NCBI GenBank assembly: GCA_945860205.1
Contig: CAMARK010000021.1
Coordinates: forward strand, 1 to 56,829
Source of the DNA: Reyranella massiliensis 521
GTDB lineage: Bacteria; Pseudomonadota; Alphaproteobacteria; Reyranellales; Reyranellaceae
Direction of reading: 5' to 3'
Length of the DNA: 56,829 nt
Shown here: piece by piece, positions 1 to 9,407 of the stretch
Numbering within the stretch: the first letter of the stretch is position 1
Layout: each line of letters begins with the position of its first letter
Translations under genes and position numbers: made by a program
The notes under the pieces: model-generated
Databases searched by the model: none
Told to the model about the DNA's origin: nothing
The model's input: the letters and a program-made list of their open reading frames with translations, nothing else

Positions 1-913
1 ACCAGTCGCCTTCGCTCATCGGCAGATAGGTCTTCAGGACATCGACATCCAAGCCTGGGAAGCGAGTCGAAACATCCACCTCGCCGAACTTGTAGCGATC
101 ACCCTCGCTGATGGTGAAGGTGAGGAAGAATCCATCCCGATTCGGTGACAACTCGGCCACGGCCGACACGACGCGAAAATCCGCATAGCCCTCGGAAAGG
201 TAGAACTTGCGCAGCAGCTCGCGATCGAGATTGATGCGGTCCGGGTCGAATCGGTCATCGGAGGACAGGAAGCGCCACCAGGCGCTCTCCGCGGTCCGGA
301 TCTTGCCGCGCAAAGTGCCGTCACTGAACGCCTCGTTACCTATGAACGTGATGCGCTTGATGCCTGTTACGTCGCCTTCATTGATTTCGAAGACGAGATC
401 GACACGACCCTGCTCCAGATTGATGATCTTGGGCTCGACCGATGCGTTGTAGCGCCCGCCGCGGCGATAAATGGTGAGGATGCGCTCGACGTCGGACTGC
501 ACGCGCGCTCTTGTAAAGACCTGACGGGCTCGCGATTGCACTTCATCGCGCAGCTTGTCGTCGTCGATCTTGTTGTTTCCCTCGAAGGCGACGCGATTGA
601 TGATTGGATTTTCCGTAACCTTGACCACCAAGGTCGAGCCCTGCATCTCGATCACGACGTCCGCAAACAGGCCTGTCCCGAACAAGGCCTTCAGGGAGCG
701 GTCGGCGGCGGCAGTATCGTAGGGCTGACCTTCCTTGAGCTGAAGGTAGGACCGAATAGTCTCCCGTTCGGCGCGGACATTGCCCTGAATCTGAACAGCC
801 GAGATCGTGCCCGCAGCAGCAGCACCGCGCTGGGCGTGCGCCGTGGTGGCGAATGCGAAAACTAAGGCGATGGCCAGTACGGCCCAACGAACGATCAAAC
901 TCACCCCCGGCAT
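1..913 (-). CDS. bamA: Outer membrane protein assembly factor BamA, N-terminal part (cut by window edge)
   Basis: BamA is the central beta-barrel of the BAM complex that folds and inserts outer membrane proteins. I read about 304 codons with no stop before the window edge. The N-terminus is a signal peptide (hydrophobic run VLAIALVFAFATTAHAQ, ending at about residue 28). It is followed by successive POTRA-type repeats, for example ISAVQIQGNVRAERETI, then NPIINRVAFEGNNKIDD, then IKRITFIGNEAFSDG. The beta-barrel lies outside the window. The ATG at 911-913 is chosen because it gives the signal peptide. The gene follows rseP on the same strand with a gap of about 108 bases, the usual alphaproteobacterial order. 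Confidence 0.93.
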   Translation of the reverse strand, partial: MPGVSLIVRWAVLAIALVFAFATTAHAQRGAAAAGTISAVQIQGNVRAERETIRSYLQLKEGQPYDTAAADRSLKALFGTGLFADVVIEMQGSTLVVKVTENPIINRVAFEGNNKIDDDKLRDEVQSRARQVFTRARVQSDVERILTIYRRGGRYNASVEPKIINLEQGRVDLVFEINEGDVTGIKRITFIGNEAFSDGTLRGKIRTAESAWWRFLSSDDRFDPDRINLDRELLRKFYLSEGYADFRVVSAVAELSPNRDGFFLTFTISEGDRYKFGEVDVSTRFPGLDVDVLKTYLPMSEGDW

Positions 914-1021
914 CTTCCAGACCTGCCGATGGCCATACTCAGGAACGCCGTTTCATAGACCGGGATCAATGCCTTAGCCACCCCTTTTGTTCCCGATTCG
1001 CCCCCGCTGATGTCCATTCGG

Positions 1022-2401
1022 TCACTTCAGTAGGAGCTTGATGTCGTTGAATGTCGCAACCAGCGCCATGCCGATCACCAAAGCGAAACCAACCCTCAGG
1101 CCAAATTCCTGCGCCTTGAGGCTGAGCGGCTTTCCCCGCACTGCCTCATAAAGGTACATCGCCAAATGACCGCCATCGAGCATCGGCACCGGCAGTAGAT
1201 TGAACACGCCCAGCACGACCGACAGGGCGATCACGAGGTTGAGGATTCCGATCCAGCCGGCGTGCGATGCCTCACCAGCCGCCTTGGCGATGCGGATTGG
1301 CCCACCCAGTTCGTCGACCGGGCGGGTGGCCGTCAGAATCTGCGCCATCGACGTATAAAACATCGTTGTCATGCTCCAGACGGCACGCACGCCTGCCCCC
1401 ATCGCGCCCAGCACGCCATGGCTGCGGAATTCAGTAATGCCCGCCGGGCGGATGCGGAGACGGCCGACGACCTGCTCCTTGCCCGCGCAATCGACCACCT
1501 TGTCGGCGATCGGAACGATCGTCGTCTCCTCGCGCCGCCCGTCGCGGTCGTATTTCACCAACAGGGGCTGGCCTGCGCGCGCGCCGATCAGCTCGGGGAT
1601 GCGTGAAAAATACTCCACGGGCTTGCCGTCGATCTCGAGCAGCAGATCGCCGACCTTGAGGCCGGCCGCCTCGGCTGGGCCATTCGGCGCAAATCCCCCG
1701 ACGACGGGACGGATGAGCTGGTCCAGTCCCAGTTCGCCGTAACGCAGCGTGTTGTTGTAGCGGTCCGTGCGCTCGCAGAACTGCGGCACGATCTCGCCAT
1801 GCAGCAGCTGGTTGCCGCGACGATACTCGACCGCCATCGGCTTCGCCCAATAGAGGAATTGCGAGTCCTGGATGTCCTCGTAGCGATCGATCCGCCGATC
1901 GGCGAGGCGAACGATCTCGTCGCCCGTGCGCATGCCCGCTTTGGCGGCCGGACCGTTGACCTGAACCGCGACCGTGGCCGGCGAGTACGGTTCACCGGCA
2001 ATGAAGAACACAACCGTCAGGACAAGGAAGGCGAACAGCAGATTAGCCGCCGGCCCGCCGAGCACCACAGCAGCCCGCGCATAAAGCGGCTTGGAGAAAA
2101 AGGCGCCCTTCACGGGCGCCCCCGACAGCGCGGCTTCGGACGGCGTCGTGCTGGTCTCGTCGTTGTCGCCCAGGAACTTGACGTAGCCGCCAAGCGGGAT
2201 GGCCGACACTTTCCATCGCGTACCCCGCCGGTCCGTCCAGCCGAACAGTTCAGGCCCGAAGCCAATCGAAAAGACCTCAGCATGAATGCCGAAGCGGCGC
2301 GCCACCCAGTAGTGACCAAACTCGTGAATGAATACGAGCAGCGTCAGCACCAAGACAAAGTACGGCAGATAGGTCGTGAACAGGCTGATGACGCTTTGCA
2401 T
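1022..2401 (-). CDS. rseP: RIP metalloprotease RseP (site-2 protease)
   Basis: This is an inner-membrane M50 zinc protease that cleaves membrane-embedded substrates such as anti-sigma factors after a first cut. The 459-residue product has the zinc-binding motif HEFGH at residues 26-30 inside the first membrane helix. Two PDZ-like segments follow (around AAKAGMRTGDEIVRL and AEAAGLKVGDLLLEIDG). The C-terminal membrane motif PVPMLDGGH supplies the third metal ligand. The start is ATG. It sits between dxr (30-base gap) and bamA, the conserved envelope cluster. Length and motif order are normal. Confidence 0.96.
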   Translation of the reverse strand: MQSVISLFTTYLPYFVLVLTLLVFIHEFGHYWVARRFGIHAEVFSIGFGPELFGWTDRRGTRWKVSAIPLGGYVKFLGDNDETSTTPSEAALSGAPVKGAFFSKPLYARAAVVLGGPAANLLFAFLVLTVVFFIAGEPYSPATVAVQVNGPAAKAGMRTGDEIVRLADRRIDRYEDIQDSQFLYWAKPMAVEYRRGNQLLHGEIVPQFCERTDRYNNTLRYGELGLDQLIRPVVGGFAPNGPAEAAGLKVGDLLLEIDGKPVEYFSRIPELIGARAGQPLLVKYDRDGRREETTIVPIADKVVDCAGKEQVVGRLRIRPAGITEFRSHGVLGAMGAGVRAVWSMTTMFYTSMAQILTATRPVDELGGPIRIAKAAGEASHAGWIGILNLVIALSVVLGVFNLLPVPMLDGGHLAMYLYEAVRGKPLSLKAQEFGLRVGFALVIGMALVATFNDIKLLLK

Positions 2402-2431
2402 GGCTCACTACATCACTAAAATCTTGCTATT

Positions 2432-3640
2432 TCAATAACTTAGAGAATGTTTTCGACAACCTTCCTCGGCTCTCCGTCGGGCCTCGAAATCAGTCGCCTG
2501 AACATGCTGGAGCGACTCGACCGGCGCCGCTACCCTCTCCCAGCCGACCAGCACATCCTCGACGACGCGGGCGATGTCGAGAAATCGGATTCGCTGCGTC
2601 AGGAAAGCCGCGACCGCTGCCTCGTTGGCGGCATTCAGCACGATAGATGCAAGTCCGCCCGTCACCAAAGCCTCACGTGCCAAGCGTAGAGAGGGAAAGC
2701 GGCCAGAATCAGGCGGCTCGAACGTTAGCGCCGAGAGGCTCGCGAAGTCGAGGCGTTCAGCGGGGCCGTCGATGCGCGATGGCCAGCCGAGCGCATACGA
2801 AATCGGTACCCGCATATCCTGCGTTCCGAGCTGGGCCAACACCGAGCCGTCGCGGTAGCCAACCATCGAGTGGATGACCGATTGCGGATGAACGATGATC
2901 TCGATCTTTTCCGACGGAAGCCGGAACAGCAGGTGCGCCTCGATAAGCTCGAGGCCCTTGTTCATCAGCGTCGCCGAATCGATCGAGATCTTGTCGCCCA
3001 TGTCCCAGTTGGGATGGGCAAGCGCCTGCTTCGGCGTGGCATCGGCCATGTCGGCCAGCGACCAATTGCGGAACGGGCCACCCGAGGCAGTCAGGATCAA
3101 GCGGTCGATGGCTTGGCGTTGCTGCGGCTCGAAGACCTGGAAGATGGCATTGTGCTCGGAATCGACCGGCAACAGGACTCCGCCCGATTCCTCAATTGCT
3201 TCCGTCAGCAGCCTTCCGGCACAGACCAGCGCTTCCTTGTTGGCCAGCGCCACGATGGCACCGCGACGCGCAGCGGCAAGCGTCGGCTCGAGGCCGGCGA
3301 AGCCCACGACCGCAGCCATGACCCACTCTGCCGGACGAGAGGCGGCTTCGGCGACCGCTTCCAAACCGGCCGCGGCGACGATCGACGTGCCCGCCAGCGC
3401 CTCTTTCAGCGCCCGATACCGCTCCGGATTGGCCACCACGGCAAACCGCGCACGCAGGCGGCGTGCCTGCTCCGCAAGCAATTCCACGGAGGAACCGGCA
3501 ACCAGCGCCTCGACATGATAGCTCGCGGGATCACGGGCGATGAGATCGACAGTGTTCTGACCGACCGAGCCGGTCGACCCGAGAATGGTCACACTGCGGG
3601 GCCGATCATGCGACGGCGCGAACCAACGGGTCAGTTCCAA
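2432..3640 (-). CDS. dxr: 1-deoxy-D-xylulose 5-phosphate reductoisomerase
   Basis: Dxr (IspC) converts DXP to 2-C-methyl-D-erythritol 4-phosphate with NADPH, the committing step of the MEP isoprenoid pathway in the cytosol. The 402-residue protein has the N-terminal NADPH-binding loop [12 protein letters not shown], the metal-binding [10 protein letters not shown] segment, the substrate segment TASGGPFR and the [14 protein letters not shown] helix. I place the start at TTG (3638-3640): it overlaps the cdsA stop by 10 bases and has GGAG seven bases upstream. The only alternative, a GTG at about 3589, starts only three residues before the nucleotide-binding loop. Confidence 0.93.
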   Translation of the reverse strand: MELTRWFAPSHDRPRSVTILGSTGSVGQNTVDLIARDPASYHVEALVAGSSVELLAEQARRLRARFAVVANPERYRALKEALAGTSIVAAAGLEAVAEAASRPAEWVMAAVVGFAGLEPTLAAARRGAIVALANKEALVCAGRLLTEAIEESGGVLLPVDSEHNAIFQVFEPQQRQAIDRLILTASGGPFRNWSLADMADATPKQALAHPNWDMGDKISIDSATLMNKGLELIEAHLLFRLPSEKIEIIVHPQSVIHSMVGYRDGSVLAQLGTQDMRVPISYALGWPSRIDGPAERLDFASLSALTFEPPDSGRFPSLRLAREALVTGGLASIVLNAANEAAVAAFLTQRIRFLDIARVVEDVLVGWERVAAPVESLQHVQATDFEARRRAEEGCRKHSLSY

Positions 3641-4326
3641 GGCCAGGCTCCGTCAACCGTCAGCCGCACCAACGCCACAACGACGAGAATGGCAACCAAT
3701 CCATCGACGCGATCCAGCAATCCGCCATGTCCCGGGATCAGATTGCCACTGTCCTTCACGCCTGCACCACGCTTGGCCGCCGACTCGGCGAGGTCGCCGA
3801 CTTGTCCGACGACGGCAAGACAGGCGCCAATTACGGCAAGGGAAAACGTCGATCCCACGCCGAACGCATATCCCAAGGCGGCGCTGGTCACTGCCGCCCA
3901 GGCCATACCGCCGATCAAGCCCGACCATGTCTTGCTCGGACTGATCCGGGGGGCGAGTTTGGCGCCGCCAGCCGACGCCCCGACGAAATAGGCCCCGATG
4001 TCGGTCGCCCAGGTGCAGGCCACAATCCAAATGATTGTTTCCCGGCCCAGTACCGGTTGGTGGCGCAGCCACAGCAGAGCCACCAGTGCGGCCAAGGCGT
4101 ACACGTAGGCTGAAACCCTGACGATCGGACGGCCGCGGGTCAGCCGCGTCCATTCCCATATCATGAGCGGTGCAGCGATTGCCGCTACGAGGTCGATCCA
4201 AGGGAATCCGAACCACACTGCGGCCAGCAGCAGCGGTCCCAGGACAACGGCTGACGAAATCCGCAGCAGCAGCCCGCGAAACCGTCGCCCGCGCCCCGTC
4301 GGGGCGTCAGCCGCCGACGCCACCAT
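3631..4326 (-). CDS. cdsA: Phosphatidate cytidylyltransferase
   Basis: This integral membrane enzyme makes CDP-diacylglycerol from phosphatidate and CTP, feeding phospholipid synthesis. The 231-residue product is rich in membrane helices and carries the family signature near its C-terminus: [20 protein letters not shown] followed by GLLDRVD. The frame is open further upstream, but I choose the ATG at 4324-4326. It overlaps the uppS stop by 20 bases and removes an arginine/serine-rich leader that is only uppS read out of frame. The protein is slightly short for the family (about 270), with the catalytic end intact. Confidence 0.93.
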   Translation of the reverse strand: MVASAADAPTGRGRRFRGLLLRISSAVVLGPLLLAAVWFGFPWIDLVAAIAAPLMIWEWTRLTRGRPIVRVSAYVYALAALVALLWLRHQPVLGRETIIWIVACTWATDIGAYFVGASAGGAKLAPRISPSKTWSGLIGGMAWAAVTSAALGYAFGVGSTFSLAVIGACLAVVGQVGDLAESAAKRGAGVKDSGNLIPGHGGLLDRVDGLVAILVVVALVRLTVDGAWPWN

Positions 4327-5047
4327 AACGCCGCTCGCGCCGACGGAACTCGGCAACCGCCCGTTCCAAGTCGTCCTTGCCGAAATCGGGCCACAGCGTG
4401 TCGACGAATACCAACTCCGAGTACGCACATTGCCAAAGCAGGAAGTTGCTGATGCGTTGCTCCCCGCTTGTCCGGATCAGCAAGTCCGGATCTGGCACGC
4501 CTGCGGTCAGCAACTCGCGCTCGAAGAGATTGGCGTCGATGCGATCGACGTCGAGTTCACCCGCCGCGGCCTTGCGAGCGAGATTGCGCGTGGCGCGTAG
4601 AATCTCGTCGCGCGAGCCGTAGTTGATGCAGATGTTGACGTCGATCCGGCTGTTGTTTCTCGTCAGGTTCTCGGCATCAGCGATGTCGCGCACGATGTCC
4701 GCCGCCAACCCTTCGCGGTTACCGATGACTCGCAGCCGGGCCCCGTTCTTGTGGAGTTCCTCGAGCTCGTTGCGCAGGTAGTGGCGCAGCAAGCCCATGA
4801 GATCGCTCACCTCGTCGGCCGGCCGCGTCCAGTTCTCGGTGGAGAAGGCAAACAGCGTGAGGACAGGAATACCGAGTTCGCCTGCGCCACGAACGACGCG
4901 GCGCACCGCGTCCGCTCCGCGGCGATGGCCCGCCACGCGCGGCAGTCCACGCGCCTTCGCCCACCGCCCGTTGCCATCCATGATGATGGCGACGTGGTTG
5001 GGACCCGGCGACGGATCAGGATTGGCGGGCAGCGATGCGGTCGACAT
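4307..5047 (-). CDS. uppS: Undecaprenyl diphosphate synthase (di-trans, poly-cis)
   Basis: UppS condenses isopentenyl diphosphate units onto farnesyl diphosphate to make the C55 lipid carrier for peptidoglycan and other surface polymers. The 246-residue protein has the cis-prenyltransferase motif IIMDGNGRWAKARG with the catalytic Asp at residue 24. It also has the conserved TLFAFSTENWTRP, NICINYGSRDEI and PDLLIRTSGEQRISNFLLWQ motifs. The ATG at 5045-5047 shares one base with the frr stop (TGATG), which argues for translational coupling. Its neighbours dxr and uppS are consecutive demands of the isoprenoid route. Confidence 0.96.
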   Translation of the reverse strand: MSTASLPANPDPSPGPNHVAIIMDGNGRWAKARGLPRVAGHRRGADAVRRVVRGAGELGIPVLTLFAFSTENWTRPADEVSDLMGLLRHYLRNELEELHKNGARLRVIGNREGLAADIVRDIADAENLTRNNSRIDVNICINYGSRDEILRATRNLARKAAAGELDVDRIDANLFERELLTAGVPDPDLLIRTSGEQRISNFLLWQCAYSELVFVDTLWPDFGKDDLERAVAEFRRRERRYGGVGG

Positions 5048-5601
5048 CAAACCGTCTTGATCTCTTTTTCCTTATGGATGAGCGTCTCGTCGACCAACTT
5101 TACGAACCGGTCGGTAAGCTTCTGAACTTCGTCGGACTTCTGGCGGTGCTCATCCTGCGAGATCTGGTGATCCTTCTCCGCCTTCTTCAGCGACTCCATA
5201 CCGTCACGCCGCACGTTGCGCACCGCGACACGGCCGTGCTCGGCGTACTTGTGGGCGAGTTTGGCAAGTTCGGCTCGCCGCTCGCTCGTCAATTCCGGGA
5301 TGGGAATGCGGATCATCTGGCCGTCGGGCGCCGGATTGAGGCCAAGGCCGGCTTCGCGGATGGCTTTGGCCGTCGCCACGACCAGGCCTTTGTCCCAGAC
5401 GTTGACCGTGAGCAGGCGTGGCTCGGGAGCGCTCACTGTTCCCACCTGGTTCAACGACATGCGCTGACCATAGGCCTCGACCACCACCGGATCGAGCAGA
5501 TTGACAGACGCACGACCAGTCCTGAGACCGGTGAACTCCTTCTTCAGGGCGTCCATGGCACCCTGCATGCGCTTCTCGAGTTCTTTGACGTCCGCACTCA
5601 T
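5047..5601 (-). CDS. frr: Ribosome recycling factor
   Basis: RRF works with EF-G to split the post-termination ribosome. The 184-residue product starts [20 protein letters not shown] and contains the characteristic [21 protein letters not shown] and the basic C-terminal helix [13 protein letters not shown] choose the ATG at 5599-5601, which lies two bases after the pyrH stop and gives the usual family length; an upstream extension would read through the pyrH end. It is tightly coupled to uppS downstream. Confidence 0.96.
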   Translation of the reverse strand: MSADVKELEKRMQGAMDALKKEFTGLRTGRASVNLLDPVVVEAYGQRMSLNQVGTVSAPEPRLLTVNVWDKGLVVATAKAIREAGLGLNPAPDGQMIRIPIPELTSERRAELAKLAHKYAEHGRVAVRNVRRDGMESLKKAEKDHQISQDEHRQKSDEVQKLTDRFVKLVDETLIHKEKEIKTV

Positions 5602-5603
5602 CT

Positions 5604-6329
5604 TCAGCCCTCGTCCTTGATGATGGTGAAGGTGCCCTCCCCGCACATCGTCGCGGCGAACGCTCCCGGCTTGTGGATGTCGAACACGATGATCGGGATA
5701 TGGTTCTCACGCGCCAGCGAGATTGCCGAGGCGTCCATCACCTGCAGGTCACGCGACAGGACGTCCATGTAGGTCAGCGCATCGTAGCGCTTGGCATTCT
5801 TGTCCTTGCGCGGATCCGCGGAATAGACGCCGTCGACCTGGGTACCCTTCAGCAAAGCATCGACGCCCATTTCGGCGGCGCGCAGGGCGGCTGCAGTGTC
5901 GGTGGTGAAAAACGGATTGCCGGTGCCGGCCGCGAAGATCACGACCCGGCCCTTCTCCATATGTCTGGCGGCGCGGCGGCGAATGTAGGGCTCGCAAACC
6001 GTGGTCATCGGGATCGCGGACTGCACCCTGGTCTGCAGGCCCTGACGCTCGAGGGCGCTCTGCATCGCGAGTGAATTGATCACCGTCGCCAGCATACCCA
6101 TGTAGTCGCCGCTCGCCCGATCCATGCCCGAGGCCGCCGCGGAAACGCCTCGGAAGATGTTTCCACCACCGATCACCAGGCAAACCTGAACGCCCATGTC
6201 ATGCACGGCCTTCACTTCCTGTGCGACCATGGAAACCATGGCCGGATCCAGCCCGTATTCGCGACTGCCCATCAAACCCTCACCCGAGAGTTTGAGAAGG
6301 ACGCGGCGATAGCGGGGACCCGACGGCAT
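5604..6329 (-). CDS. pyrH: Uridylate kinase
   Basis: PyrH phosphorylates UMP to UDP in pyrimidine nucleotide synthesis and belongs to the amino-acid-kinase fold. The 241-residue protein begins with the ATP-binding segment [13 protein letters not shown], followed by [10 protein letters not shown] and [17 protein letters not shown]. The C-terminal part contains [13 protein letters not shown]. The start is ATG. It is the second enzyme gene after tsf in the conserved rpsB-tsf-pyrH-frr order, with a gap of 69 bases to tsf and two bases to frr. Confidence 0.97.
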   Translation of the reverse strand: MPSGPRYRRVLLKLSGEGLMGSREYGLDPAMVSMVAQEVKAVHDMGVQVCLVIGGGNIFRGVSAAASGMDRASGDYMGMLATVINSLAMQSALERQGLQTRVQSAIPMTTVCEPYIRRRAARHMEKGRVVIFAAGTGNPFFTTDTAAALRAAEMGVDALLKGTQVDGVYSADPRKDKNAKRYDALTYMDVLSRDLQVMDASAISLARENHIPIIVFDIHKPGAFAATMCGEGTFTIIKDEG

Positions 6330-6398
6330 CAGATGCCTCTGAATACGTGTTCTTGGGCGGCGCGGGCTTCCTGCCCACGCACCGGTACCGATTTCATA

Positions 6399-7325
6399 CT
6401 ACTTCTTGAGCTGGGCAGCCACCTCGGCGGCGAAGTCCTCCGACTTCTTCTCGATTCCCTCGCCCAGCGCGAAGCGCAGGAAACCCGCCAAACGGACTGG
6501 CGCACCGACCTGCTTGGCCGCGTCGTCGACGACCTTGGAAACACGGTTCTTGCCATCGATGACGAAGAGCTGCTCGAGCAGCACCACTTCCTGGTGGAAC
6601 TTGCGCAAGCCACCCTCGACCATCTTGGCGACGATGTCGGCAGTCTTGCCCGCCAGGCCGGCCTTCTCGGCCAGCACGCCACGTTCGCGCTCGATTGCCG
6701 CCTGGTCTAGATCGGCTACGGTCAGCGATTGCGGGTTGGCGGCGGCCACGTGCATGGCGAGCTGCTTGGCGAGCGCCGCCAGCTTGGCCTTGTCGCCCGC
6801 GGACTCGAGCGCCACCAGGACGCCTATCTTGCCGAGGTCGGGCGCGACGGCGTTGTGCACATAAGCGGCCACGACACCGTCCGACACCGAGATCGACGCG
6901 GTGCGGCGCAGCGACATGTTCTCGCCGATGGTGGCGATCAGGTGGGTGAGCTCGCCCTGGATGTCGCGACCAGTGCCCGGAAACGGTGAGGCCGCGATCT
7001 TGGCCATGTCGGCGCCGGTATCGAGCGCGGCACGGGCGGCGGTCGAGACGAATTTCTGGAAGATGTCGTTGCGACCAACGAAGTCGGTCTCGGCGTTGAC
7101 TTCGATCGCTGCACCGCGCGTGCCGTTGGCGATCACGCCGACGAGGCCTTCGGCCGCGACCCGGCCCGCCTTCTTGGCAGCCGCCGACAGTCCCTTGGTG
7201 CGCAGCCAGTCGACTGCCTTCTCGAGGTCGCCCTGCACTTCGCCCAGCGCCTTCTTGCAGTCCATCATGCCCGCGCCGGTCTTCTCACGCAGTTCCTTGA
7301 CGAGCGATGCGGTGATCTCAGCCAT
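6399..7325 (-). CDS. tsf: Translation elongation factor Ts
   Basis: EF-Ts exchanges GDP for GTP on EF-Tu. The 308-residue protein has the N-terminal UBA-like domain ([20 protein letters not shown]) and the diagnostic [13 protein letters not shown] motif at about residues 75-87. The core dimerisation-like subdomains and a C-terminal helical segment follow. The start is ATG. It lies 105 bases after rpsB, with a strong hairpin between the two genes that may set their expression ratio. Confidence 0.97.
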   Translation of the reverse strand: MAEITASLVKELREKTGAGMMDCKKALGEVQGDLEKAVDWLRTKGLSAAAKKAGRVAAEGLVGVIANGTRGAAIEVNAETDFVGRNDIFQKFVSTAARAALDTGADMAKIAASPFPGTGRDIQGELTHLIATIGENMSLRRTASISVSDGVVAAYVHNAVAPDLGKIGVLVALESAGDKAKLAALAKQLAMHVAAANPQSLTVADLDQAAIERERGVLAEKAGLAGKTADIVAKMVEGGLRKFHQEVVLLEQLFVIDGKNRVSKVVDDAAKQVGAPVRLAGFLRFALGEGIEKKSEDFAAEVAAQLKK

Positions 7326-7378
7326 GTCGTGCTCCGTTTGGTCCGGCCTGTTTGGTGCAACCCTGTATGGTGCAACAA

Positions 7379-7400
7379 GGGCCGGTCTTCCGACCGGCCC
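7379..7400 (-). terminator. Hairpin between rpsB and tsf (partial terminator or attenuator)
   Basis: Perfect 9-base arms (gggccggtc at 7379-7387, gaccggccc at 7392-7400) enclose a 4-base loop. Read on the minus strand the stem is followed by TTGTTG rather than a clean T run. It is therefore more likely a partial terminator or RNA-stability element than a full stop, since tsf lies immediately downstream on the same strand. Confidence 0.55.
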
Positions 7401-7430
7401 TATTGAATCTTCGTCGTTAAGGGCTCCGGC

Positions 7431-8219
7431 TCACTCCGCCGGCGCCGCTTCCGCGGCGGGGGCTTCGACCACCGGCACTTCCTCGACCGGCGGGGCGCTC
7501 AGCTCACCCACATCACCGCCCGATGCCGCGATCTCGGCGCGGATGCCGTCGAGCACAGCCCCCGACAGGAGTTCGCAGAACAGTGAGACGGCACGGATGG
7601 CGTCGTCGTTGCCCGGGATCGGGAAGTCGATGCCGTCGGGGTCGGAGTTGCTGTCGAGGATCGCCACGATCGGAATGCCGCGCTTGCGCGCTTCCTGGAC
7701 GGCGATCGCCTCCTTGTTAGTGTCGATGATGAACAGCAGGTCGGGCGTGCCGCCCATTTCCTTGATGCCGCCCAGCGACCGCTCGAGCTTGTCGCGCTCG
7801 CGCGTCAGGTCGAGCTGCTCTTTCTTGGTGAGACCCATGACTTCGCCTTTGAGGCGTTCGTCGAGCTCGCGCAGGCGCTTGATCGAGGCAGAGATGGTCT
7901 GCCAGTTGGTGATCATGCCGCCCAGCCAGCGGTGGTTCACGTAGTACTGGCCGCAGCGCTTGGCTGCGTCGGCGACGCGCTCGGAAGCAGCCGCCTTGGT
8001 GCCGACGAAGAGGACGCGACCGCCGCTGGCCACGACTTCGCGGACCCGCTGCAGCGCCTGCTCGAGCAGCGGCACCGTCTTGGTGAGATCGATGATATGG
8101 ACCCCATTGCGCACCCCGAACAGGTACGGCTTCATCTTGGGATTCCAGCGGCGCGTGTGATGGCCGAAGTGGACGCCGGCTTCCAGAAGCTGGCGCATCG
8201 TAAATGTCGGCATAGCCAT
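7431..8219 (-). CDS. rpsB: 30S ribosomal protein S2
   Basis: S2 is a late-assembling protein of the small ribosomal subunit. The 262-residue product has the family N-terminus [20 protein letters not shown], the [19 protein letters not shown] segment and the [19 protein letters not shown] motif. The C-terminal tail is rich in Ala, Glu and Pro, a common alphaproteobacterial extension. The start is ATG with an AAGGAGAA Shine-Dalgarno sequence upstream. It heads the rpsB-tsf-pyrH-frr run. Confidence 0.97.
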   Translation of the reverse strand: MAMPTFTMRQLLEAGVHFGHHTRRWNPKMKPYLFGVRNGVHIIDLTKTVPLLEQALQRVREVVASGGRVLFVGTKAAASERVADAAKRCGQYYVNHRWLGGMITNWQTISASIKRLRELDERLKGEVMGLTKKEQLDLTRERDKLERSLGGIKEMGGTPDLLFIIDTNKEAIAVQEARKRGIPIVAILDSNSDPDGIDFPIPGNDDAIRAVSLFCELLSGAVLDGIRAEIAASGGDVGELSAPPVEEVPVVEAPAAEAAPAE

Positions 8220-8344
8220 GCCGTTCTCCTTTTCCGGTTGGGCCTCCGCGGGCGTCGTCCCCCGAATCTGACGAATCTCGGGACACCGGAGCGAGCGGCG
8301 GGATGTCTCCCCGTCGACCGCAAACCCGCGTGCGAAGTGGCGTG

Positions 8345-8373
8345 TTTCTAGGGGTTTACGCCCCCAATTGCAA
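8345..8373 (-). promoter_or_regulatory. Candidate rpsB promoter with a leader of about 115 bases
   Basis: On the minus strand I see TTGCAA (8368-8373), a 17-base spacer and TAGAAA (8345-8350), a reasonable housekeeping -35/-10 pair. The predicted start near 8337 leaves a leader of roughly 115 bases before rpsB. The leader contains self-complementary stretches, for example GGGACA and TGTCTCC around 8280-8317. Autoregulation by S2 through its leader is known in enterobacteria; here it is only a possibility. Confidence 0.45.
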
Positions 8374-8393
8374 GCACCAATGAAATCAAAGAC

Positions 8394-9407
8394 TTAGGCC
8401 AGGTTTTGAGCGATTTCCTGGGCCAATTTGAGCAATGACAGGGGCGCGCTCCCCTCAGCCTTGTTGTTGGCCGTGATCCACACCCTCTGCTTGGCCCTGA
8501 AGGCATCGGCGGCCATCCGGGCAAGAATGCGCCGGGTTTCGCCGTCCTCGTCCACCAGCCGGTCGAACGGCTCGTAGCGCTGCTTGGCCGCCTGGTAGAG
8601 GAAGCCCCGGTGCAGGTTCCAGCGAACGACCAGAGGTCCCGGACTGTCGCTGTCGAGCGTCCGAAGCGCCACCTCTTGGCGCTCGACCTCGGGCATCCGG
8701 TCATGGAGGCCGACGCAATAGCGCACCCCGGCTGCCGCCAACATACGCATGAGCCGGGGCGTCAACAGCTCGGCATTGCGTAGCTCCAGGGCGTAGAGCG
8801 GACGGTGCTTGCCAAGCTCTCGCGGCAGAGCCGCAAAGAACGCCGCCAGCCGCTCGATGAGCGTGGCCGCTTCCGCCACCAATCCACGCGGCAGGGGCGA
8901 CACCTGGAAAACCAACGGCCCGGCTTTGGCCCCCAGCCCTTCGAGGCAGGGCACGACAAATTCGCGAGTCGCGATGGCGGCATCGAGAAAGTGCGGGTTG
9001 GCGACCTTTCCCCGCCCCTCCTCGTCGCGCATCACCGCATCGCAGACCATCGCCGGCGCCTTCACGACGAAGCTGAAGTCGTCCGGCACCTGATTGGCGT
9101 AGCGCGCGTATTCCACCGCTGAGATAGCCGCATAAAAGGTTCGGTCGAGGCTGACCGTGCGCAGCAGCGGGATCTCGGCATAGGCTGCCAGTCCCTTGCG
9201 GCTGAGCGCCGTCTGCGGATGAACGCCTTCGTAGACGAGGCCGCGCCATCCCGGGAAGAACCACGACGAAGTGCCGAGCCTGATCTCGAGCGGCAGGACC
9301 GGCGCCTGCAGCAGCGGCGATGCGGTTGCCGGGCGAACATCTCCCGCCGTTGCTGTGCGGCGCTTGGCCGGACTAGAGGTTTCAAAGAGGCCTGGTTGCC
9401 GGCTCAA
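8394..9407 (-). CDS. DUF72 (YecE-like) family protein
   Basis: This 337-residue protein belongs to the DUF72/YecE TIM-barrel-like family, whose biochemical role is not established. The family start IRLGTSSWFFPGWRGLVY begins near residue 42, followed by the conserved YAEIPLLRTVSLDRTFYA and FSFVVKAP segments. Near the C-terminus there is RVWITANNKAEGSAP. The start appears to be TTG at 9405-9407, overlapping the dnaE stop as TTGA; no ATG or GTG precedes the domain in frame. The overlap suggests translation coupled to dnaE. The roughly 40-residue N-terminal extension before the domain is unremarkable in composition. Confidence 0.85.
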   Translation of the reverse strand: MSRQPGLFETSSPAKRRTATAGDVRPATASPLLQAPVLPLEIRLGTSSWFFPGWRGLVYEGVHPQTALSRKGLAAYAEIPLLRTVSLDRTFYAAISAVEYARYANQVPDDFSFVVKAPAMVCDAVMRDEEGRGKVANPHFLDAAIATREFVVPCLEGLGAKAGPLVFQVSPLPRGLVAEAATLIERLAAFFAALPRELGKHRPLYALELRNAELLTPRLMRMLAAAGVRYCVGLHDRMPEVERQEVALRTLDSDSPGPLVVRWNLHRGFLYQAAKQRYEPFDRLVDEDGETRRILARMAADAFRAKQRVWITANNKAEGSAPLSLLKLAQEIAQNLA

